Source: Candidatus Omnitrophota bacterium
Lineage (GTDB): Bacteria; Omnitrophota; Koll11; Zapsychrales; Aceulaceae
DNA: 6,180 nt
NCBI GenBank assembly: GCA_029931885.1
Contig: JAOZRJ010000095.1
Location: 1 to 6,180 of the forward strand
Direction: 5' to 3'
A program made the translations under genes and the position numbers. Each line of letters opens with the position of its first letter. Position 1 is the stretch's first letter. Under the pieces are notes generated by a model that was not told the origin of the DNA, ran no database searches, and worked only from the letters and a program-made list of their open reading frames with translations. Below, one piece after another: positions 1-6,180 of the stretch.

Positions 1-5
1 GTCAT
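1..5 (-). CDS. Start of a further operon gene (only the first codon is in the window)
   Basis: An ATG (bases 5 to 3, minus strand) is preceded by AAGGAG at 10-15 with a 4-base spacer. This is the same AAAAAGGAG-type ribosome binding site as at carB. It lies 30 bases beyond the stop of the purF-like gene with no hairpin between them, so a third gene of the same operon most likely begins here. Only ATG plus two bases (AC) is present, so the product cannot be named. The call rests on the ribosome binding site and spacing alone. Confidence 0.55.
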
Positions 6-35
6 ATCTCTCCTTTTTGAGCCACCAAGCTATTA

Positions 36-1442
36 TTATGCTTTTAGGCATTTTCCTGTCCAGCAATAAAGGCAAATGTTTTCTTTCGGTAATCCAATTG
101 CAGTAATCATATCTTCGATTAATTGATAACGAAGCGTTGTAACACCCATGTCTTTTGCAATCCAATTAATCATTTTTTTATATTTTTCTGTTTTATGATC
201 CACATATTGAGAAACATCCTCGATGTCCTTACCTTCAATGGCCTTAATGGCTTTTCTTGCAATAAGCTCGGAATGCGCCCTAGTAGAAAGACAAAAACGG
301 CAAGGAAACATCAAGGGCGGACAAGCTGGCCTTGCATGGACTTCTTTAGCCTTGGAATCCCAAAGTTTTTTAATAGCAAAATTCTTTAGCTGTGTTCCTC
401 TTACGATTGAATCATCGCAAACAACAATTTTGTTACCCTTAATAATATCTGCTATTGGAATCAATTTCATTGTTGCAACCAGATCACGCTTTTCTTGACT
501 AGGAGGAGTATAGCTTCGTCCATAGCCTGGCGTATATTTTACCAACGGACGGCGATATGGTTTTCCAGATTCCATTGCATAGCCCAGAGCATGTGCAATC
601 CCAGAATCCGGAACACCCGACACAATATCCGGATCAATATCTTTATCCCTTTTAGCTAGAGCTCTTCCGCATTTTTCACGCACAACCTCTACATTAATAT
701 TCTCATAGGATGATGCTGGAAAGCCTGTATAAATCCAATAAAATGCACAAATTTGATTAATTTTTCCTCCAGGCTTCTTATCAACTGGCCCGTTTTCCGT
801 TAAAAGAACAATTTCACCAGGTTTCAAATATTTAACAACCTGAAAGTTTAAGTTAGGAAATGCGGTTGTTTCGCATGCAATAATCCATTCATCTTTGCTT
901 TTCCCCAGAATCAATGGCGTATATCCGTATCTGTCACGCGCAGCATAAACGCCTCTTTCGTTTAGAAGTAATAATGAACAAGACCCCTTGATAACATCAA
1001 ACATTTTTTCAATCCCGTCGATCAAGGTATCGCCCATGCTGATTAATTTGGCAATAAGTTCTGAAACATTAATCCCGCCTTTTGTTACTTCACTAAAAGA
1101 AATTCCTTTTGAAAAAAGTAATTCTTTTAGCTCCTCTTTATTTTCAATAAGTCCCATGGCTACAACACAAAAAGATCCAAAGCGAGAATTTAAATAGATA
1201 GGTTGCTCATCGGAATCGCTAACGACACCGATACCTTTATTGCCTTTCATAACGTCGTTGTCTTCAGAAAACTTTGACTTAAATTGGCTTTCACTGATAT
1301 TATGAATACGCCTTTTAAATCCATCATCTCCCAAGACAGCCATTCCGCCGTATTCTGTTCCAAGATGAGAATGATAATCTGTGGCATAAAACAATGTCTG
1401 AACGCAATCCTTCTTAGACACAACCCCTGCAATACCGCTCAT
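36..1442 (-). CDS. purF: PurF-like amidophosphoribosyltransferase paralogue with a dismantled glutaminase site
   Basis: The 468-residue protein has the two-domain layout of glutamine PRPP amidotransferase, which makes phosphoribosylamine in the first step of purine synthesis in the cytosol. The phosphoribosyltransferase half is intact: PDSG at 278-281, a KYTPGYGRSYTPPSQ segment at 302-316, and the PRPP loop VVCDDSIVRGT at 340-350. Cysteines 232, 381, 457 and 460 match the four [4Fe-4S] ligands of Bacillus subtilis PurF. The N-terminal Ntn-glutaminase half keeps the fold but not the catalysts. It begins MSGIAG instead of MCGI, GIG-HVRY becomes GIG-VVSD (Arg to Ser75), and AHNGN becomes AMGLI (residues 95-99). 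Glutamine hydrolysis is therefore unlikely; ammonia-dependent or another PRPP chemistry is inferred. From memory, similar proteins beginning MGG or MSG exist as second PurF copies in anaerobes, so the symbol denotes family and not proven function. The start has AAGGAG at 1449-1454, 6 bases away, and lies 26 bases after carB. Confidence 0.85.
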   Translation of the reverse strand: MSGIAGVVSKKDCVQTLFYATDYHSHLGTEYGGMAVLGDDGFKRRIHNISESQFKSKFSEDNDVMKGNKGIGVVSDSDEQPIYLNSRFGSFCVVAMGLIENKEELKELLFSKGISFSEVTKGGINVSELIAKLISMGDTLIDGIEKMFDVIKGSCSLLLLNERGVYAARDRYGYTPLILGKSKDEWIIACETTAFPNLNFQVVKYLKPGEIVLLTENGPVDKKPGGKINQICAFYWIYTGFPASSYENINVEVVREKCGRALAKRDKDIDPDIVSGVPDSGIAHALGYAMESGKPYRRPLVKYTPGYGRSYTPPSQEKRDLVATMKLIPIADIIKGNKIVVCDDSIVRGTQLKNFAIKKLWDSKAKEVHARPACPPLMFPCRFCLSTRAHSELIARKAIKAIEGKDIEDVSQYVDHKTEKYKKMINWIAKDMGVTTLRYQLIEDMITAIGLPKENICLYCWTGKCLKA

Positions 1443-1468
1443 GCTTATCTCCTTTTATTTTCTAATAA

Positions 1469-4400
1469 TCAAATAGTTTTTTGATATTCCTGCAAAGACT
1501 TTGGAACAATGTTCTTACCTTTTACCGCCTCTATTCCATCAACAGTTGCAATCGCTGCAGCAACTGAAGTTACATACGGAATTTTCTTTTGAATAGCCAT
1601 CATACGAATATAGCTATCATCATGCTTACCTTCTTTGCCAATAGGCGTGTTAATAATTAAATCGAGTTCTTTATTTTTAATCGCATCTGCAATATTAGGC
1701 CTTCCTTCATGTACTTTCTTAATAAGTGTACTAGAAATACCTCTATCTGTTAAGAACTTTGAAGTTCCATCTGTCGCAAAAATTGTAAAATTCAAATCGA
1801 TTAACTTTTTGGCTATTCCAAATACAACTTCTTTATCTTTATTATTGATAGTCAATAAAACATTACCTTCAGTCGGGAGCTTTGAGCCTGCAGCTTCTTG
1901 AGCTTTATAAAATGCAAGACCAAAAGTATCAGCTAAGCCCATAACCTCGCCGGTGGCCCTCATTTCAGGCCCTAAAAGCGGGTCTACTTCCGGAAACATA
2001 TTAAATGGAAATACCGCTTCTTTAACACCTACATAAGGAATATTCTTATCCTCAAGCTCTGGAAATTCTTTAATTTTCTTTCCGAGCATTAGCTTTGTTG
2101 CAATACGCGCCATTGAAAGGCCTGTTACCTTTGATACAATCGGAACAGTCCTTGATGCACGAGGATTAGCTTCTAAGATATAAACCTTGTCATCTACAAT
2201 AGCATACTGAACGTTCATCAACCCAATAACCTTAAGCTCTTTTGCAATTTGAGCTGTATATTTCTTTATTATTTGAATATTTTCTTTGTTAATTGTTCGA
2301 CTAGGAATAGAGCACGCAGAATCTCCGGAATGAACTCCGGCTAATTCAATATGCTCCATAACGGACGCAACAAACGTCTCTTCTCCGTCAGATAGCGCGT
2401 CAACCTCTACCTCAATAGCACTTTCTAAAAATCGATCAATCAACATCGGATGTTCCGGGCTAACATCAATAGCTTCAAGAGCGTACTTTCTTAAAGCATT
2501 TTCTTCATAAATGATTTCCATTCCTCTTCCGCCAAGAACATAAGACGGTCGAACAATCAATGGATAGCCGATTCTTTGTGCAATCTTTAACGCTTGATCT
2601 AAAGAACGAGCTGTATCGCTTTCTGGCTGCGGAATATTAAGCTTTATCATTTTCTTTCTAAAATTCTCACGATCTTCAGCCAAATGAATACTTTCCGGGC
2701 TTGTTCCAAGAATCTTGACTCCACAATCTTTTAATTCTTGAGCAATGTTAAGAGGCGTCTGTCCTCCAAATTGAACAATTACACCTTCAGGTTTTTCTTT
2801 TTCATAAATATTCATAACATCTTCAACTGTTAAAGGTTCAAAATAAAGCTTATTAGACGTATCGTAATCAGTTGAAACTGTCTCAGGATTGCAATTAACC
2901 ATAATTGACTCAAGGCCTTCATCTCTGAGAGTAAACGCGGCATGAACGCATGTATAGTCAAATTCAATTCCCTGCCCGATACGGTTTGGCCCACCACCTA
3001 AAATCATAATTTTCTTATTTTCAGAGACTGGGACATTTTCTTGTATATCTTTGTATGTCGAAAAATAATACGCAGCATTTTCTACTCCACTGACAGGAAC
3101 CGCTTCGTAAGAAGCGACTTTGCCAAGCTCGATACGCTTAGCACGAACTTCTCTCTCTTTAACATTGAGCAAACCTGCTAAATACCTATCAGAGAATCCC
3201 CATTCTTTCGCTTTTAGTAATTTCTCAGTCGGAAGATTCCGGAACTTCTCTTTCTTAATTTCTTCCTCAAAATCAACTAAGTCTTTCATTTCTTGAAGAA
3301 AATAAGGCCCAATGGATGTCATTTGATGAAGCTCATCAACGCTTATGCCTTTTCGTAACGCTTCATATATCAAAAAGATTCTATTGCTTGATGGCATTGC
3401 TATTTTTTGTTTTAATTCCTCCAAAGAAAACTGTTTAAAACCTTTAGCATCTCCTAAGCCATATCGTTTAATTTCAAGAGAACGAATTGCTTTTTGGAAT
3501 GATTCTTTGAATGTTTTTCCAATGCTCATGGCCTCTCCAACAGCCTTCATCTGTGTTCCGAGGAGATCTTTGGCTTGAGGAAACTTTTCAAATGCCCAAC
3601 GTGCAAACTTTATAACGACATAATCACCGCTTGGGGCATATTTTTCTAACGTTCCTTTTTTCCAATAAGGAATTTCATCCATTGTAAGCCCAGCTGCCAG
3701 CTTAGTAGATATCAACGCAATTGGAAATCCTGTTGCCTTTGATGCCAGCGCAGAAGACCTGGAAGTTCTTGGATTGATTTCAATAACAACCAAACGATCT
3801 TTTTTTCTATTATAAGCAAACTGAACGTTTGTTCCTCCCACAACGCCAATAGCATCAACAATTTTGTACGAAACATCCTGTAGGCGTTTTTGCATTTCAA
3901 CAGGGACTGTCAACATTGGAGCCGAGCAAAAACTATCTCCAGTGTGAACACCCATAGGATCAATATTCTCAATAAAACATACAGTAATTTTCTGATTTTT
4001 TTCATCTCGAACAACTTCGAGCTCTAACTCTTCCCATCCTAAAACAGACTCTTCAATTAAGACTTGTCCAACCATACTTGCAGCTAATCCTCTTGGGGTA
4101 ATGGTTCTGAGCTCTTCTACATTATAAGCAATTCCTCCGCCTGTTCCGCCCATCGTATATGCAGGCCGAATAACAATAGGATAACCCAATTTCTCCGCAA
4201 TTTTTTCTGCCTCTTCAACGGAATAAGCAGGCTCAGACTCTGGCATTTCCACGCCAAGTTTATTCATTGCTTTCTTAAACTCAATTCGATCTTCTCCTCT
4301 TTCAATCGCATCTGGTTTAACACCAATGATCTGAACATTATATTTCTTTAAAATTCCTTTTTTATAAAGCTCTGAGGAAAGATTTAGTCCTGTCTGCCCG

Positions 4401-4672
4401 CCAAGATTCGGCAATAAAGCATCTGGTCTCTCTTTTTCAATAATTTTTTCAATCGTTTCCACTGTTAAAGGCTCAATATATGTGTGATCGGCCATTTCAG
4501 GATCTGTCATAATCGTAGCAGGGTTAGAATTGACCAAAACAATTTTATAGCCCTGTTCTCTTAAGGCCTTACAAGCTTGTGTTCCTGAGTAATCAAACTC
4601 ACAGGCTTGCCCAATAATAATCGGCCCGGAACCGATAATCAAAACTTTATGAATGTCATCTTTTCTTGGCAT
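1469..4672 (-). CDS. carB: Carbamoyl-phosphate synthase large subunit
   Basis: At 1067 residues the protein is full length (Escherichia coli CarB has 1073). It makes carbamoyl phosphate from bicarbonate, ammonia and two ATP, for pyrimidine and arginine synthesis. The order is standard: a carboxyphosphate ATP-grasp half from about 1 to 400 (GSGPIIIGQACEFDYSG at 14-30, RPAYTMGGTGGG at 169-180, EINPRTSRSSALASKATG at 298-315); an oligomerisation domain to about 550; a carbamoyl-phosphate ATP-grasp half (GGGPNRIGQGIEFDY at 559-573, RPSYVLGGRGMEI at 708-720, EANPRASRTVPIVSKVTG at 834-851); and a C-terminal MGS-like allosteric domain from about 935 (FATDGTSKF at 965-973, KKVHEGRP at 985-992). Equivalents of the E. 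coli ornithine-site residues remain (E776, D784, E885). ATG follows AAGGAG (4678-4683) by 5 bases. carA, the glutaminase subunit, is not adjacent: the gene upstream is fba. It is the first gene of an operon with its own promoter. Confidence 0.97.
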   Translation of the reverse strand: MPRKDDIHKVLIIGSGPIIIGQACEFDYSGTQACKALREQGYKIVLVNSNPATIMTDPEMADHTYIEPLTVETIEKIIEKERPDALLPNLGGQTGLNLSSELYKKGILKKYNVQIIGVKPDAIERGEDRIEFKKAMNKLGVEMPESEPAYSVEEAEKIAEKLGYPIVIRPAYTMGGTGGGIAYNVEELRTITPRGLAASMVGQVLIEESVLGWEELELEVVRDEKNQKITVCFIENIDPMGVHTGDSFCSAPMLTVPVEMQKRLQDVSYKIVDAIGVVGGTNVQFAYNRKKDRLVVIEINPRTSRSSALASKATGFPIALISTKLAAGLTMDEIPYWKKGTLEKYAPSGDYVVIKFARWAFEKFPQAKDLLGTQMKAVGEAMSIGKTFKESFQKAIRSLEIKRYGLGDAKGFKQFSLEELKQKIAMPSSNRIFLIYEALRKGISVDELHQMTSIGPYFLQEMKDLVDFEEEIKKEKFRNLPTEKLLKAKEWGFSDRYLAGLLNVKEREVRAKRIELGKVASYEAVPVSGVENAAYYFSTYKDIQENVPVSENKKIMILGGGPNRIGQGIEFDYTCVHAAFTLRDEGLESIMVNCNPETVSTDYDTSNKLYFEPLTVEDVMNIYEKEKPEGVIVQFGGQTPLNIAQELKDCGVKILGTSPESIHLAEDRENFRKKMIKLNIPQPESDTARSLDQALKIAQRIGYPLIVRPSYVLGGRGMEIIYEENALRKYALEAIDVSPEHPMLIDRFLESAIEVEVDALSDGEETFVASVMEHIELAGVHSGDSACSIPSRTINKENIQIIKKYTAQIAKELKVIGLMNVQYAIVDDKVYILEANPRASRTVPIVSKVTGLSMARIATKLMLGKKIKEFPELEDKNIPYVGVKEAVFPFNMFPEVDPLLGPEMRATGEVMGLADTFGLAFYKAQEAAGSKLPTEGNVLLTINNKDKEVVFGIAKKLIDLNFTIFATDGTSKFLTDRGISSTLIKKVHEGRPNIADAIKNKELDLIINTPIGKEGKHDDSYIRMMAIQKKIPYVTSVAAAIATVDGIEAVKGKNIVPKSLQEYQKTI

Positions 4673-4709
4673 TACAACTCCTTTTTAAAAAATTAGAAAT
4701 ATACAAAAT

Positions 4710-4739
4710 AAAAAAGACGCCCGTGTATTGGACGCCTTT
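4710..4739 (-). terminator. Terminator-like hairpin in the carB leader (possible attenuator)
   Basis: In minus-strand RNA, AAAGGCGUCC (4739-4730) pairs with GGGCGUCUUU (4722-4713). This gives 10 pairs, two of them G-U, with a 7-base loop AAUACAC. A run of six U follows (4715-4710, partly in the stem), then AUUUUG. Both wobble pairs become mismatches in plus-strand RNA, so the structure belongs to the carB transcript. It begins about 8 bases after the predicted transcription start and ends about 37 bases before the ATG, inside the leader of the gene it precedes. That is the layout of an attenuator and not of an end-of-gene terminator. I found no convincing competing antiterminator and no leader peptide. 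Confidence 0.55.
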
Positions 4740-4746
4740 GCCACAA

Positions 4747-4782
4747 CGAAGATATATTATTACTTGTTTTATGCATTGTCAA
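4747..4782 (-). promoter_or_regulatory. Sigma-70 type promoter of the carB operon
   Basis: Minus strand: a perfect -35 box TTGACA (4782-4777), a 17-base spacer, and -10 box TAATAT (4759-4754, 5 of 6 matches to TATAAT). The likely start is G at 4747, giving a leader of about 75 bases. AT-rich sequence (4783-4816) lies upstream and could act as an UP element. The promoter sits between the fba hairpin and carB, so the carB operon is transcribed independently of fba. Confidence 0.8.
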
Positions 4783-4816
4783 TATTATTTTTCTAAATTT
4801 TTATTTTAAATATTTT

Positions 4817-4854
4817 GTTAAAAGAGCATCTGGTGAATCAGATGCTCTTTTAAC
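4817..4854 (-). terminator. Strong symmetric hairpin, probable terminator of fba
   Basis: A perfect 16-bp inverted repeat (4817-4832 with 4839-4854) encloses a 6-base loop. The core AGAGCATCTG/CAGATGCTCT is flanked by AAAA on the 5' side and TTTT on the 3' side, the usual form of a Rho-independent terminator, and it is symmetric so could work in both directions. It lies about 90 bases after the fba stop and directly upstream of the carB promoter, separating the two transcription units. The T run is short and followed by AAC, so efficiency may be moderate. Confidence 0.8.
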
Positions 4855-4944
4855 TTACAATCTATTATTTCTTAATTTTCTTTTCATTTCCTCGCTGGTC
4901 CTTAATACATTGGCCAGAATTATGAACATTACACTATAAATATT
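4855..4944. other. fba 3' untranslated region, no supported gene
   Basis: These 90 AT-rich bases separate the fba stop from its terminator hairpin. They contain a 24-codon minus-strand ATG frame (4929-4855) in the same frame as fba but without a ribosome binding site, and an imperfect bulged hairpin around 4890-4920 (CTGGCC and GGACCAG). Neither is enough to call a gene or an RNA. Confidence 0.6.
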
Positions 4945-5955
4945 TTAGACGTTATTAGCAGAACCTAAAACATTTTCATTTTTATGCTTATACATTTCAA
5001 CTAAAGCCACACGTGCCGGCCCAAGATATTTTCTTGGATCAAAATCCCCTGGCTTATCATTAAAATGTTTTCTAATTGCAGCTGTCATCCAAAGTCTTCC
5101 GTCAGAATCAATATTTACTTTACACACGTTATACTGTGCCGCTTTTCTTAATTGCTCTTCTGGGATTCCTACAGAATCTTTCAAGTCTCCACCATTTGCA
5201 TTAATAATATTTACTGCTTCCATCGGAACGGATGAAGAACCGTGTAAAACAATAAAGAATCCTGGAATTTGCTTTTCAATCTCTTCTAAAATGTCAAAAC
5301 GTAATTCTGGCGGAATATAAACCCCATCAGCATTTTTTGTGCATTGTTCTGGCTTAAATTTATTTGCACCGTGAGAAGTTCCAATAGAAATTGCAAGAGA
5401 ATCAACTCCTGTACGCTTAACGAAATCAACAACTTCTTCCGGCTTAGTATATGTTGATTTTTCAGCTACAACTTCATCTTCAATACCGGCCAAAACACCT
5501 AGCTCACCTTCTACGGTTACATCAAATTGATGAGCATACTCAACAACTTTTTTTGTTAATTCAGCATTTTCTTCGTAGGAAAGATGAGAGCCATCAATCA
5601 TAATAGATGAAAATCCGGTGTCAACACAAGATTTGCAAAGTTCAAACGTATCTCCATGATCAAGATGAAGCGCGATCGGAATTTCTTTCAAGCCTTTTTC
5701 TTTTGCATGAGTTTTCATCATCTCTACTGCACCCTGACCCATATAACGTAAAAGTGTCTGGTCTGCATATTTTCTAGCGCCGCTTGAAACCTGTAAAATA
5801 ACAGGAGATTGCGTCTCGAGACAAGCAATAATAATTGCCTGAATTTGCTCCATATTATTAAAGTTATAAGCAGGAACCGCATACTTTCCAGCCATTGCTT
5901 TTTTAAACATTTCATTTGTGTTAACTAATCCTAAGTCTTTATATGAAACCGCCAT
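4945..5955 (-). CDS. fba: Class II fructose-bisphosphate aldolase
   Basis: The 336-residue protein is a zinc-dependent TIM-barrel aldolase that interconverts fructose 1,6-bisphosphate with dihydroxyacetone phosphate and glyceraldehyde 3-phosphate in cytosolic glycolysis and gluconeogenesis. Visible signatures are PAYNFNN at 28-34; ALHLDHGD at 95-102 with catalytic Asp99 and zinc ligand His100; MIDGSH at 119-124; EGELG at 149-153; SIGTSHG at 190-196 with zinc ligand His195; LHGSSS at 237-242 with zinc ligand His238; and the phosphate-binding segment KVNIDSDGR at 279-287. Length and the GVYIPPELRFDIL segment (211-223) suit the subtype of various bacteria and amitochondriate protists better than the E. 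coli FbaA type. Other ketose-bisphosphate aldolases (tagatose type, GatY/KbaY) are usually shorter, near 285 residues, so they are less likely but not excluded. The ATG follows GGAGG (5962-5966) by 6 bases. A hairpin terminator lies downstream, and a palindrome sits at its probable promoter. Confidence 0.93.
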   Translation of the reverse strand: MAVSYKDLGLVNTNEMFKKAMAGKYAVPAYNFNNMEQIQAIIIACLETQSPVILQVSSGARKYADQTLLRYMGQGAVEMMKTHAKEKGLKEIPIALHLDHGDTFELCKSCVDTGFSSIMIDGSHLSYEENAELTKKVVEYAHQFDVTVEGELGVLAGIEDEVVAEKSTYTKPEEVVDFVKRTGVDSLAISIGTSHGANKFKPEQCTKNADGVYIPPELRFDILEEIEKQIPGFFIVLHGSSSVPMEAVNIINANGGDLKDSVGIPEEQLRKAAQYNVCKVNIDSDGRLWMTAAIRKHFNDKPGDFDPRKYLGPARVALVEMYKHKNENVLGSANNV

Positions 5956-5983
5956 TTTTACCCTCCCCTTTGTTCTTTAGTTG

Positions 5984-6014
5984 TTTATTTGGACTTCAGT
6001 ATACTCCAAATAAA
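5984..6014 (-). promoter_or_regulatory. Palindrome over a probable fba promoter (candidate operator)
   Basis: A perfect 10-bp inverted repeat, TTTATTTGGA (5984-5993) and TCCAAATAAA (6005-6014), encloses 11 bases. On the minus strand the enclosed segment contains TATACT (6003-5998), a 5 of 6 match to the -10 consensus. No good -35 box lies 16-18 bases upstream (best 2 of 6). If TATACT is the -10, transcription would start near 5991, inside the 5984-5993 arm, so the repeat would act as DNA and not as an RNA hairpin. No T run follows it, so it is not a good terminator. An operator for a dimeric regulator is the inference. Confidence 0.45.
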
Positions 6015-6043
6015 AATTTAATGCACGTTTTTTTTAAGGATTT

Positions 6044-6180
6044 TCAAACCCCTGCAACCGTTAAATCATTATTCAGCAAGTAATCATTTCTCACATTCTT
6101 CAAACTATTAAAAATATTTAATTTTATAGCAGGATTCTCTTTTTCTAAATCAGATAATAATTTTTTAATCATCATACGCT
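6044..6180 (-). CDS. 3' end of an unidentified gene, possibly with a HEAT-like helical repeat
   Basis: This minus-strand frame is open from the window edge to TGA at 6046-6044, giving 44 residues. The other two minus-strand frames stop within the first 13 bases from the edge. The visible end starts RMMIKKLLSDLEKENPAI and ends NDLTVAGV. The pattern of a leucine-rich helix, an Asn-Pro turn and a second helix (IFNSLKNV) resembles one HEAT-type repeat, but a single unit is weak evidence and no function can be given. An alternative is a complete 43-residue protein starting at one of the two ATGs near 6175, with its ribosome binding site outside the window. The gene ends 88 bases before fba with no terminator visible, so read-through into fba is possible. 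Confidence 0.5.
   Translation of the reverse strand, partial: RMMIKKLLSDLEKENPAIKLNIFNSLKNVRNDYLLNNDLTVAGV

Noticed and set aside
123..498. Two overlapping plus-strand open frames
   Set aside because: Both are antisense to the strongly conserved purF-like gene, have no ribosome binding site and show no recognisable domain.
988..1484. Plus-strand and alternative minus-strand open frames around the start of the purF-like gene
   Set aside because: They are shadows of the real coding frame, low in complexity and unlike any known family.
1635..3900. Short open frames inside carB on both strands
   Set aside because: They lie entirely within a gene whose frame matches CarB from end to end.
4713..4739. 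The hairpin as a plus-strand terminator or as the end of fba
   Set aside because: The two G-U pairs become mismatches in plus-strand RNA, no plus-strand gene ends there, and it lies downstream of the carB promoter and of the stronger fba hairpin.
4890..4920. Imperfect hairpin CTGGCC/GGACCAG after fba
   Set aside because: It is only six pairs with a bulge and a long loop and has no U run; the perfect 16-bp hairpin next to it explains termination better.
5724..5915. 63-codon minus-strand frame inside fba
   Set aside because: It is an out-of-frame shadow of the aldolase coding sequence without its own start signals.
5984..6014. The palindrome as a terminator of the upstream gene
   Set aside because: It is an AT-rich stem with no T run after it on either strand.

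Overview
The window is AT-rich bacterial DNA in which every supported gene lies on the minus strand. Reading in the direction of transcription (high to low coordinates), it holds: the 3' end of an unidentified gene; a class II fructose-bisphosphate aldolase gene (fba) with a palindrome in its promoter region and a strong hairpin downstream; then a separate unit with its own consensus promoter, a short leader with a terminator-like hairpin, carB (large subunit of carbamoyl-phosphate synthase), a purF-like gene, and the first codon of a further gene. Nothing convincing is encoded on the plus strand. No RNA genes, mobile elements, CRISPR arrays or phage genes are visible.

Start sites carry good Shine-Dalgarno sequences (AAGGAG or GGAGG, 4-6 bases from ATG). 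carB, purF-like and the next gene are 26 and 30 bases apart, so they look like one operon. The aldolase is the roughly 330-residue type found in various bacteria and amitochondriate protists, and the PurF-like protein belongs to a divergent lineage seen in anaerobic bacteria. Together with the low GC this suggests an uncultured or anaerobic bacterium. An Omnitrophota-like or similar lineage is a guess; the sequence does not settle the taxon.

Functionally, fba serves glycolysis/gluconeogenesis. The downstream operon joins the entry step of pyrimidine/arginine synthesis (carbamoyl phosphate) to a protein with the fold of the first enzyme of purine synthesis. The most notable point is that this PurF-like protein has lost its glutaminase active site: the nucleophilic Cys2 is Ser, and the glutamine-binding Arg and Asn-Gly are gone. 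It keeps the PRPP-binding site and the four cysteines that hold the Fe-S cluster in Bacillus-type PurF. carB also lies without carA, its glutaminase partner, in this window. The carB leader hairpin directly after the promoter suggests control by transcription attenuation. The 10-bp palindrome centred on the predicted -10 box of fba suggests a repressor operator.
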